Below are positions 24,036 to 35,029 of a stretch of 64,000 nt of DNA, in pieces. The first letter of the stretch is position 1; the number at the start of each line of letters is the position of its first letter. This DNA is from Caenorhabditis remanei. Lineage: Eukaryota > Nematoda > Chromadorea > Rhabditida > Rhabditidae. The DNA is taken from contig NC_071330.1 of assembly GCF_010183535.1 (NCBI RefSeq), positions 15,605,717-15,669,716 of the forward strand, written 5' to 3'. The notes under the pieces were generated by a model. It was not told the origin of the DNA and ran no database searches. It saw only the letters and a program-made list of their open reading frames with translations. The position numbers and the translations under genes were made by a program.

Positions 24036-24190
24036 CTCGTTGCACCGGTTCAGAAAAGTATAATCATGCCTAGGTTTGGAGAAAATTGGGTCTCGACGCG
24101 AAAGTGGTCTGGGTTACGGTAGTTTTCGTGGTGGGACCCATCTTGCTTCAAACCTTGCCATGATTATACTTTTCTGAACCGTCAAGACGT
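24036..24190. repeat. Hairpin repeat (GGTTC subfamily)
   Basis: CACCGGTTCAGAAAAGTATA with ATCATGCC is mirrored by CCATGATTATACTT and GAACCGTCAAGACGTGCTGA. Confidence 0.7.
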
Positions 24191-24308
24191 GCTGAGTCCA
24201 GTAATGCAAGTTTTATCGAATTTTATATTAGTAGGAAAAAATTGCAGCAGATTGAAAAATTCTCAAAAATTAATTCTCAAATTATTTTTTTGAATTTTGA
24301 AAAAAACT

Positions 24309-25668
24309 TTATTTCGCTTTATAATAACCATAATTATAACATCCATAGTAATAATTATAACAATTTGAATATCCATAGTTACCATAGTAGCTACCGTAGT
24401 AACTCGGACTATAGTACGAATAATAATAACTCGGACTGTAATACGAATAGTATCGACGTCTTCCCCATCCGCCCCATCCACCGTAGTATCCACGTCTACC
24501 GTAATACCCGCGGCCGCCAAAATAACTTCGGCCACCGTAACCGCCACGAGACCGGAACCCGTAGGAGCGACGGGCGGTGCGAATGCTTCTGGAATATGCA
24601 AAATGAAGATTAATTATTTTAATTTTTAACCAAAATACTAAAATTTTTAAATAATAAAAAAGAGAAAAAGAGAAAGTTGCAGAAATTCGAAAAAAATTTG
24701 ACTTTTTTTTTTTTTGAAATCTGTCATATGTCATTCGGATATCAACGAAATCAAGTTTTATTGATATTTTCTTGTTTAGAATGTTCCCAGCTTTCAGAAA
24801 AGTATAATCATGCCTATATTCTAAAAAAATCCAATATTAACTACCCGATGCACCTTTAAACTACAGTAATTCTATGAAACCGTATCAATACTGAGTTTTA
24901 ACTGTTATTCATAAATAGTTCATATTATGGTTTAAAAAATGTAATATAATTTTCGCCGGAATAACTGGAATTCATTGTTTTCCAGATTTTCAAAACAAAT
25001 CGAAAAAGTTGAATTTCAACTCCGAAAAATGTACAGTATCTCCACGCATTCTGGGCCGATTCTCATGAAACTTATATTTTTAAATTCAGCGTGTCAAGAC
25101 CTTTCATATGAGTATAATCATGACTATATTTTGAAAATTTTTCACTTTTTCAAAAATTAGACCACCATGTGTCTAAAAATTAAAGTTCTCCAAACCATGT
25201 CATGATTATACTTTTCTGAAAGCTCTCGTCACCGCAAACTCAAAAATTATAATTTTATCAAATTTCGCGCGAAACTGACTATGTTACAGTAACTTTTGTA
25301 AACACAAATTTTTCGAAAATTTTCGAAAATCCCTAACTTTTTTTATTTTCAACATTTTTCCACAATTTTACCACCAAAAAATGTAGAATCTTTTTTTCTT
25401 CCTTCTAAAAATATTTCCGACCCGCTGGCGCACCTCTGGCGCGTCTACCACCTCTCCCAACTCACGTCTCATTCGCACTGTAATTCCCATCAATAACCTC
25501 GACGTTTTCCGGATTTCCAATAATTTCAGTTATATTGTCTGTCAGCGAGTTTTCGACAATTTCCACGGCATACTTGGTAGAATTTTCAGATTTTTTTGGG
25601 ATTTTCGGTTTTTCAGAGACTTCAATGGTCAAACCGAATAAAAATGGGAAAATGAGCAAAAAATTCAT
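24309..25668 (-). CDS. Gly/Tyr/Arg-rich secreted peptide precursor, conserved pro-region
   Basis: Exons 25668-25466 and 24588-24309 give 160 residues. A signal peptide (MNFLLIFPFLFGLTIEV) leads into a pro-region with YAVEIVENSLTDNITEIIGN and VEVIDGNYS, almost identical to that of the gene at 26739. The phase-2 intron of 877 bp contains a hairpin repeat. Exon 2 starts TSIRTARR, an R-x-x-R site, and continues with GGYGGR, GRRGYYGGWGGWGRRR and Tyr/Ser-rich SPSYY repeats, then two Cys and a KAK end. It is head-to-head with 26739, about 1.07 kb apart. TATATAAAG lies upstream. Confidence 0.82.
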
Positions 25669-26738
25669 TTTCCAGAAATCAAAAACAGTGTCAAATTAAC
25701 TAATCTTTATATATGTTGTGTTCCCTTACTACAAATCACTATGAGACCAGTTTTTGGTCGGCGGTCTGAAATTTGGTCGACCACTTGTTTGACAAGTTGG
25801 AACAAAAGAATAGGATGGTCTGGTGATAAACATGAGTAAATAAATAAGGAAATTTTTTAAAAAAAACATTTTTAGGAGGAAGTAGGTGCAAAAAGTTAGT
25901 CGAATTGAATTAGGAGAGACTAAGAGTTGATAAATGCGTCAAAGGTGCGCCAGACTGGTATAATTATTTCCAATTTTGATCAAATGATAAGATTAGTGTT
26001 AATATAATAAAATTTATTGAAATATTTATTCATTTGGTAAAAAAAACTCTTCTATTCTAAAAATTTCAGACTCAATGTTTCTCTAAACTCCATTTAAACT
26101 ATATTTTCAAAATTACTCCAAACTATTTTTTTTCGAAGAAATTTAGAAAATTCTCGAATTTCAGAGTTCATCTGAAACTGTCATTAGTCATCCAATCTCG
26201 CTCTAATCTCAATTTGAACTATATTTTTCAATTCAGCACGTCAAGACAATTCGAATGAGTATAATCGTGCCATACTTTTGAAAATTTAGATTTCAGACCT
26301 ATTTTTGGACCAATTTTCGAAAAATATCGAAATTTTAAAAATAGGCATGATTTTTTTGTATTTTAAATTTGTTTAAACTAAATCTAATCGAATTACAACT
26401 AAATTTGGGAGTTTTTGCGTTTCGAAAATTTTTGAAAATTTTCGAAAATCCATAACACGCCTTTCTACACCAAACATTGGTATTTCCTTATGTTTACCAG
26501 TCAAATATAGTTCAAATTCTTTTAAATTTTAAGATTTTTTCGAAATTTCTAAAACCGCACATGCGCCATCCGAATTCCTTAAACATGGTGTACGAGAGAT
26601 CAAACTTTGGACAAAAACAAAAAAAAGTGGGGAAAACCGGAACGAGTAGTAGTAAGAGTAGTAGTAATCAGACATGTATATAAGGATTATCAACAACATT
26701 TTTTATTTTTTGAAAAAAAATTCAATTATTTTTTGAAA

Positions 26739-27870
26739 ATGAAAAAAATATTGGTACTCTTGCTATTGTTAATACCCATTATGTACGGGTTGCCTGCTGG
26801 AAAATCTGAAAACTCTGGAATCCCCAAAAATTCTGAAAATTCTACCAAGTATGCCGTGGAAATTGTTGAAAACTCGCTGACAGACAATATAACTGAAATT
26901 ATTGGAAATCCGGAAGACGTCGAGGTTATTGATGGGAATTACAGTGGGAATGAGACGTGAGTTGGTAGAGGTGGTAGACGCGTCAGAGGTGCGCCAGCGG
27001 GTTGAAATTATTTTTAGAAAGAAGAAAAAAGATTCTACATTTTTCGGTGCAAAAATTGTGAAAAAATGTTGAAAATAAAGAAAGTTAGGGATTTTCGAAA
27101 ATTTTCGAAAATCTGGATTTTCAGATATTACATGTCGTTGTAATTTAGTCGGTTTTGCTCTGAACTTGATGAAAATTAAATTTTTGAGTTTGCGGTGACA
27201 AGAGCTTTCAGAAAAGTATAATCATGACTTGGTTTGGAGAACTTTAATTTTTGGACACACGGTGGTCCAATTTTCGAAAAATTCGAAAAGTTTCAAAATA
27301 TAGGCATGATTATACTCATTTGAAAGGTCTTGACGCGCTGAATTCGAAAATATAAATTTCATGACGTTGGAACATGAATGCGCTGAGATACTGTACATTT
27401 TTCCGATTTGAAATTTTAAAATGTTCGAATTATTTCGAAATTCTGTAACTTGGCTCATTTTCAGTATATCCAACTGATTTTTAGCTTAAGATGCTCAAAA
27501 ATTCTTCATCTTTCATATAAACATAAAATAAACCCATTTCAATTCCAGAAAACCGCGTACCGCCCGTAAATACAGTGGTGGTCACAGTCACCATCACAGC
27601 TACTCCGGAAGTCACCATCACTACGGTGGGTACGGTATTCATCACTACGGCGGTTACGGTATTCATCATCTACACCATCACTACTACTCCTCCTACAGTC
27701 CAAGTTATTATTATTCATACTATAGTCCAAGTTACTACGGTAGCTACTACTATGGATACGGTAATTATGGATACAGTAATTACTATGGGAATAATAATTA
27801 TAATTGCAATAATTACTATTATGGATGTTATAATTATAATTATAATAGTTATTATTCGAAAGCTAAATAA
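26739..27870 (+). CDS. His/Tyr/Asn-rich secreted peptide precursor, conserved pro-region
   Basis: Exons 26739-26956 and 27549-27870 give 179 residues. There is a signal peptide (MKKILVLLLLLIPIMYG), the shared pro-region, a phase-2 intron, and TKPRTARK, an R-x-x-R site. The mature part has a His-rich first half (SHHHS, SHHHY, IHHLHHHYY), then SPSYY repeats and an Asn/Tyr-rich end with two Cys and YYSKAK, the same ending as the 24309 product. The His-rich block suggests possible metal binding; this is inference. TATATAAGG lies about 60 bp upstream. Confidence 0.82.
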
Positions 27871-27967
27871 ATCATAAATTTTTTTCTGAAATTTTTTCCA
27901 GAATTTTTCAAATTGCTGTATCTTTTTTCTACTGTGTTCAAACTTCATGAAATTACTATTTTTGAAC

Positions 27968-28130
27968 TCAGCACGCCAAGACGGTTCAGAAAAGTATAGT
28001 CATGCCTATGTTTGCAGAAAATTGGGTCCCACCACGAAAACTACCGTAACCCAGACCGCTTTCGCGCCAAGACCCAATTTTTTTCAAACCTAGGCATGAT
28101 TATACTTTTTTGAAAGCTCTCAACAAGCTG
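27968..28130. repeat. Hairpin repeat (GGTTC subfamily)
   Basis: CTCAGCACGCCAAGACGGTTC with AGTATAGTCATGCC is mirrored by GGCATGATTATACTT and GAAAGCTCTCAACAAGCTGA. The stretch 28131-28684 upstream of the T-box gene has no recognised gene. Confidence 0.7.
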
Positions 28131-28684
28131 AGTATGAAAGTAGTAATAGTTTTTCAGAAAAGTTCTAAAATTTCAGATTTTCTGATTTTCAGCCAAATTT
28201 TTTTTTACAAATTTTCGAAATTCTGTAACTTTTCGAATTTTTTGCAATAAGCCTAAGCACTCTTAGAACAACTTAACTTCCCTCAAAAGTGATTTCCCCC
28301 GCTGTCGCGCCTTTGGCGCACCCGCCAACTCCATAATTACCTAGGTGCTAGTGGATAAAACACAACAAATAAGACATCTTGCCAAATAAATCGGTAAGTG
28401 CCATCCATTCTCACTGTCACATGGTATCCACTTAAGCCATATGTCATAAAATTCCCAGAAACCAAAAAAAATTTTTTTAGGCCAAAAATTGTTCCCAGGG
28501 GCCCGGTGCCCTCTGGGAAGATGCATTAGAGGTGAGAATGTTGTTGGAACCGCCCATTATTAATACCAATGGATAATACATAATTAGGACACATGGTTAG
28601 TCATTTGTAATTTTTTTTGTGCGCGCGAAAAAAATTTTTTTTGGCCCAAAATTTTTTTTTAATTTTTCAACAGAAAATTCTCGA

Positions 28685-31600
28685 ATGACGATACACGTTG
28701 CACTACTCGATAAGGCGTTATGGAGGGAGTTCGATGCGCAGTGCAATGAGATGATTATTACAAAGATTGGAAGGTTGGTTGGAGTTATTTTTAGGAATAA
28801 AAATTTTCAGAAAAAAATTTCCAAAAAAAATTTTTTTTGAAAATTTTTTGTTGCTGAAATTTTCAGTCTTTATAGGTTAAATCTTGCTGAAAACATGACA
28901 TTTTTGAGTTCTACGCGTTGAGAGCTTTCAAAAAAGTATAATCATGGCCTATTTTGCACCGTTTCGAGTTGTGACCTACTCTATGCGCCTTTAAAGTCTA
29001 AACACCGTTTTTTCTACCGTAATCCAGTCAGAATTGCATGGATACCTAAAATTGTGTGATATTTGAACTCAGCGCAACAAGGGCTTTCAGAAAAGTATAA
29101 TCATGCCACGGTTCTGAAAATTTTGAATTTTGACCTCGGGGGACCCAAAATTATCAACATTTACAAAAATTTCAGAATATAGGCATGATTATATTTTTCT
29201 GAAAGCTGAGAACATGCTGATTTTGATAATCAAATTTTTATAAAATTCGGACCACAAATTACCTAGTTATGGCAATTTGAAAATTTCGAAAAATAAAATT
29301 TTTTCGAAAATTTTCGAAAATCCATAACTTTTTTATTTTTCAATTTTTTAACATTATTCAATCTGTAAAACACTTACAACCCCATTTTCTACCCATAAAA
29401 AACAAAAAATTCCAGAAATCTCTTCCCAATTCTCGAGGTCTCCTTCAAAGGTCTCAACGAGCACCTCCACTACCGTATCGGTGTGACGATGGAGCCTACA
29501 GTAATCCAAAAACTGAAATTCACGGGCGGTCGATGGGAGAAGTTGGACGTGATGGAGGATATGGTGCAGTCGAACGAGGTGTTCTATGTCAAAAGTGGTA
29601 CGACTTTTTTTTTCGATTTTTTTATGCAGTCCGCGGGGGAGTACTGTACAGTACCCCTCTGGGTCCTACAGTAACCCAAAAAATCTAAATTTCAGGTCGC
29701 GAACTTCTCCAGCGAGGTCTTAAACTCGAAAAACTGAAACTGACCAATTCGAAGGACGCCCTGCAGAAAAGTGATCAAATGGTGAGGCTGGCGTGACGTT
29801 GGCGCGTTTTTGAAATTTTTAGAAAAATACAATTTTTGGGATTTGGGTTTTGATTTGGCTTAACCCTATTTTTTATTGGTGACTTCTACACAAAAACGGA
29901 AATTTTCGACTGTCTGGCGCACCTTGGACGCGTTTGTGAAAAAATGGTGCTTCTGATCAGTTTTTGGGGGTTTTTGGTGGGTTTTTAATTAGGAAATTAT
30001 GGTTTTTTACATAATTTAACCACGGATGCATTTTGCTATGTTTTACGCAGCGATTCCCACCCAAAAACTGCCTCTTTTAGTGTGGCTGGAGCACCTTTGA
30101 CGCGTTTTTGGAAAAATGGTGCACCCGATCAGTTTTTATGCGGATTTTGACAGGTTTTTTATTGAGAAAATTAGATTTTTTGCAGAATTTAAATCTAGAC
30201 GCATTTTCGTACGTTTTAACCAGCGAATTCCAATAAAAAATTGCACTTTCGTGCTGTCTGGCGCACCTGTGACGCGTTTTTTGGGAAAGTGATGCATGTG
30301 CTCAATTTTTGACGGTTTTCGACACGTTTTTATTAGAAATACGCGAATTTTTACATAATTTAACCCCGGATGCATTTTTCTGTGTTTTACGCAGCGACTT
30401 CCACCCATAAACTGCCTCTTTTAGTGTGGCTGGCGCACCTTTGACGCATTTTTGAAAAAATGGTGCATCTGATCAATTTTTGGGAGTTTTTGACACGTTT
30501 TTATTAGGAATACGCGAATTTTTACATAATATAACCCCGGATGCATTTTGCTGTGTTTTACGCAGCGATTTCCGGTCAAAAATCACATTTTCATGTAGAC
30601 TGGCGCGCCTTGGGCGCGTTTTTGGGAAAATGGTGCATCTGATCAATTTTTGGGGGTTTTTGGCGGGTTTTCTTCGTTGGAAATTGGAATATTTTGAATT
30701 TTCAAGCTTAGGCACATTTTTGGCCTGTTTTCCCAAAGATTTCCACCCAAAAACAGCAATTCTAGAAAATCTGGCGCACCTTTGACGCGTTTTTTGGAAA
30801 AATGGTGCATCTGATCAATTTTTGGAGGTTTTTGACGGTTATTTATTGTTGGAAATTGAGATTTTTTCATTTTTTGAGTCCAAGCACATTTTTAACCGTT
30901 TTAACCACCGATTTCAGCTCAAAAACGGCGATTTCATACAATCTGGCGCACCTGTGGCGCGTTTTTTGGAAAAATGGTGCATTTTATCAATTTTTGACGG
31001 TTTTTGGCGGTTTTCTTGTTTGGAAATTGAGAATTTTTCAAATTTTGAGCTTAGACACCATTTTTAACCGTTTTTCTTCAGTGAATTCCGCGTAAAATAG
31101 CAATTTTAGATAATCTGGAGCACCTTTGGCGCGTTTTTCTGGTTTTCAACGAATTGGCTTATATTTAGTGCGTTTTCCACCGATTTTTTTGCTTTTTTTT
31201 TTTGCGAAAAATGCTATTTTCACCATCTGACTCATTTTTTTGACATACTAGACTATGTTCTTCGGTTTCCATTGTTCCATTAACACCTGATACACTATTA
31301 GCACTATAATTACATATGACTCTACAATTTTTTTGTTTTTTGGTGTTATTTACCGACTTTCAAGGGGATAATTGGTTTCGCACTCTTTTTGAGACAAAAA
31401 ATCGGGAAATTGGGAAAAAATAGGTCTGAGGGGTCTAGAAACTCAAATTTTCAAGAACTGGCGCGCCTTGGACGCGTGTTTTGAGGGATATCGGGTATTA
31501 GGTGACTTATTGGTGATATATCAAATATTTAGGATTTGGAGGTCAGTCTGGGTGTCATAGTTGACAAATTCGACTCCTGAAATCCCTTTGTTTGGGGGAT

Positions 31601-33822
31601 AATTGATGAATGGAGGGGGTAAACAAGGGGTGAGAGGGGGGACACCACCTGCCCTAATTTTTGGACGGGTTTTCGGGAAGATATGTCTTGGGTGGGGTAG
31701 AGAACTCATATAAATGCATAATTAAGGGAGTTGTAAGAAAAAAATTTGAAAAAAAATTTTTTTTTGAAAATTTTTTTCAGAATTTTTTTCATAATTTTTT
31801 TGACGACTGAAAATCTTGATTTTTTATCATTATAGTCTTACTCAGCTCATTCTCAGCTTTCAGAAAAGTATAATCAAGCCTATATTCTGAAAATTTTGAA
31901 TTTTGGGGGTTAGAGACGCAGAGTGTCTGGTATCTCTGCACTCTAGCCTCCTGATGGAAACTACCGTAACTCGATCGGATTTGCACCAATTTTGTTGAAA
32001 CTAACATTTTTGAATTCAGGGAGACGAGAGCTTTCGAATGAGTATAATCATGCCGGGGTTTGGAAAAATTTGGGTCTCGCAGCGAAAACTACAGTACCCC
32101 ACTGGATTACTGTAACTTTAAGATTTATGCAACTTTTCTATTTTTTGGAGTTATTTGGTTAAAATGGTACAAAAATCAGATGAAAATCTCAAAAATCCAA
32201 AAAGTTATGGATTTTCGAAAATTTTCGAAATTCAAAAATCACAAAGACTACAGTAACCCGATGAGTTTTGCTGCAAACTGAAAATAGGTTAGATTTTTGA
32301 ATTCGTCTCAACAAGACGGTTCAAAAGAGTATAATCATGACATGGTTTTGAGAATTTCAATTTTTTTGATCTACGGAAGTCCGTTTTTCGAAATTTTCGA
32401 AAATTTTCAAACCCAGTCATGATTATACTCATTCGAAGCGTTTTGTTCTCCTGAATCTAAATATATTATTTTCAAATGATTTTGAAAGAATCTGACCAGT
32501 TTACGGTAGTTATAGTGGAGAGGTTAGAGCGCAGAGATACCAGACACTCTGCGTCTCTAACCACGAAATTTCAAATTTTTAGAATATAGGCATGATTATA
32601 CTTTTCTAAAAGCTCTTGACAAGCTGAGTATGACACTGGCATTAGATTTTTCGAAAAATGAACAAATTTCCAGACTTGTCAAAAATCGGGCCGGCCCGGG
32701 CCGGGCCTCGGGCCGGGCCGGGCCGGGCCGAGATTTTTCTTGAGTTTGGCCCGGCGGGCCGGGCCGGGCCGGGCCGGGCCAAAATTTTTCCTGATTTCAA
32801 AAAATGGGAACCCGTTTTTACCAATTTTTATTTGAAATTTTTCGAAAAAAAAGAGTAAAAATGCTTAAATTATCATACATATTCACATTTTTCCTAAAAT
32901 TTCCAAAAAAAAATCGAAAACTCAACATGTTTCAAAAGAGCCTGGCCGGGCCGGGCCGGGCCGGGCCGAGATTTTTCCTGTCTTTGGCCCGCCGGGCCGG
33001 GCCGGGCCGGGCCGGGCCAAAAATTTTCCTGATTTTGGCCCGGCCCGGCCCGGCCCGGCCCGGCCCGTGACAAGTCTGCAAATTTCAGATTTTCAGCCAA
33101 AAAAAAATTCGAACAAAAATTTTTTTCTCGAATTTTTGAAAAAATCTTTTTTTTTTTATTTTCCGGCTACAATTACATATGATATCAAATTTTGCAGTTT
33201 TGAGATTCTAATTTCTTCCAGATCCGCGTCCAATCAATGCGTCAATACGTGCCGGTGCTCAACATCTACGAGGCCACGCCCACTGGCGCTACAGTACACG
33301 TCGGCCGGTTTCCGTTTGTGGAGGCGAAGTTTATTGCGGTTACAGCGTATCAGGTACGTCTTGGTTACTGTAATTTTGAAGAAAAAAATTTCAGAAAAAA
33401 TTTTTTTTTTCGAAATTTTTTTTTCAAAATTTTTTTTTCAGAGCGAACAAGTAAAATGTCTGAAAGTGCAGAAGAACAAGTTTGCTCAAGGCTTCCGAGA
33501 GAGTGTCAAGGCTCCGCCCACTTCCACAAAACGCCCACACTCTACAGTATCCGCAAACTCGTCGCCCGACTCGACGCTCTCCGATGGCTCGGAAATTTCT
33601 GTGAAAAAGGGGCGGAGCGAAGTGTACCAAGCTCCGCCCACACCGACTGCCAATCAATACTATCAATTCCAGACGGTGCAGAACTTTCAGCCAAGTTTTC
33701 AGCAAAATTTTGGACATCATCATGGATTCGACACCGCGGCGGGGTACTGGAACCCGCCACCACTACAGTATGACTTCACTATGGGACACAGTAATATGTA
33801 TGGGTATCAGTGGAATGCATAA
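28685..33822 (+). CDS. T-box transcription factor, divergent nematode type
   Basis: Five exons, 28685-28773, 29416-29597, 29696-29781, 33222-33353 and 33442-33822, give 289 residues. The T-box runs from about residue 4 to 185. LLDKALWREFD and NEMIITKIGRNLFP match the start of the fold. HYRIGV, GGRWEK and MRQYVPVLNIYE are in the middle, and FIAVTAYQ then NKFAQGFRE close it, where typical T-boxes read TEFIAVTAYQN and NPFAKGFR. The C-terminus is Ser/Thr/Pro/Gln-rich. An ATG just after TTTTTCAACAG suggests SL trans-splicing. AATAAA lies near 33861. It should act in the nucleus as a DNA-binding regulator; the paralogue identity is unclear. Intron 3 is 3.4 kb and full of repeats. Confidence 0.85.
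29787..31145. repeat. Tandem array of about 171-bp units in the T-box intron
   Basis: A CTGGCGCACCTTTGACGCG-type motif starts at 29914, 30086, 30258, 30430, 30600, 30771, 30943 and 31115, that is, every 170-172 bp. Between motifs the units share ATGGTGCATCTGATCAATTT, a GGTTTTTGACGGTTT stretch, CCCGGATGCATTTT and TTACGCAGCGATTTCC. A degenerate earlier unit begins near 29787. The constancy with little length drift implies tandem duplication of a unit near nucleosome-repeat size. Confidence 0.85.
32671..33078. mobile_element. GC-rich foldback element, hAT-like, copy 1
   Basis: A 408-bp element has ends CAGACTTGTCA and TGACAAGTCTG and subterminal GGGCCGGGCC runs in opposite orientations. It is flanked by exact 8-bp duplications CAAATTTC (32663-32670 and 33079-33086). 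Eight-bp duplications and CA...TG ends are typical of hAT transposons. No transposase is present. It lies in the T-box intron just before exon 4. Confidence 0.85.
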
Positions 33823-34128
33823 GATATAAGTATTTTGGATTTGTTTTTGGTTTTTAAGTGAATAAAGTTATTTTTTGAAAAAAAATTTTTTTTTTGAAAA
33901 TTTAAATTTTTTTTAAATTTGAAATTTTTCTGAAAATGATATCATTTTATTCATCACACATTCTCTACTATAGTCCAAACAATTTCCTCTAAAAACCACT
34001 CGAAAATCTCAAAAATTCACAAAGTTACAAATTTTCGAAAATTTTCGAAAGTCAACAATCTGAAAATCTACAGTAACCCGCAGAATTTTACTCCAATCAC
34101 ACAAATTGTTGGATTTTCAGATTCAGCT

Positions 34129-34272
34129 CCTCAAGACCTTTCAAATGAGTATAATCATGCCTATATTCCGAAAAATTCAGTTTTTGACCACTAAAATCGT
34201 GGTGGGACCCGAAATTTGGCCTGAAATTCAAAATTTTCAGAATATAGGCATGATTATACTTTTTTGAAAGCT
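34129..34272. repeat. Hairpin repeat (AGTATAATCATG family)
   Basis: CTCAAGACCTTTCAAATGAG with TATAATCATGCC is mirrored by GGCATGATTATACTT and GAAAGC. It is the last clear member on the left side; the family is nearly absent from 35 to 55 kb. The interval 33870-34990 has no gene that I recognise. Confidence 0.7.
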
Positions 34273-35029
34273 TTTGACAAGCTGAGTATGATACCAGTGA
34301 CAACTTTCTACAAAAATCTAAAATTTCAGATCAAATTTTCAGCAAAATTTATTTTTTCGAAATTTTGTAACTTTTTGAATTTTTATGTTTGTTTAAAATT
34401 GTAAACCTAACCACGTCTGAACTACTATAATTTTATAAAACATTTCAGAAAACCGATTTTCAGTGTGAGAGCTGGTAAGCTGGGGCGCTTTTAGCGCGTA
34501 TTTTTGAAAAGTGACAGAAATCGATGGGAATTGGAAGTTACGGCTGAAATTAGATGAAATACCGATTCGGACGGCTGAAAACACAATTTTTGAGCCAAAA
34601 ATGACTTTCAAACTCAAATTAACATTGAGAGACTGTGCGCGTTTGGCGCGTTTTACTAAAGGTGCCAAAATCTGAAGAAAATTGTTTTTAGATGAAAATT
34701 TGTAAAAATTCACATGGAATCTATCAAAAATTGTGGTTTTTGGCAATTTTTTTCAAATGTGTGCGTTGCGTACAATGCACTTGACTTGACGCGCGATTCG
34801 GATTTTATATTTTCTGCACTGTGGGTACTGTAATTCAGCCATTGCTTGAAATCTGCTGAATTCTGAAAAATTCAGAATTGATTGAAAGAAGCTTATAAAA
34901 AATCATAAAAGTTAAGATCATATTAAATTCTTTTTTTTTCTGAAAAAGAAGAGAAAATACATGTGACAAGGAGAATAAGAGTTGAAAACCCGTCAGTATA
35001 TATATATATATATATATATATTTATTTAT

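Noticed and set aside
27481..27948. Val/Thr/Ile-rich ORFs overlapping the His-rich exon
   Set aside because: They are shadow frames of the low-complexity exon 2 of the 26739 gene, with no leader or introns of their own.
33424..33773. ORFs overlapping the last T-box exon
   Set aside because: Shadow frames; the T-box frame is in phase with upstream exons and carries the conserved motifs.
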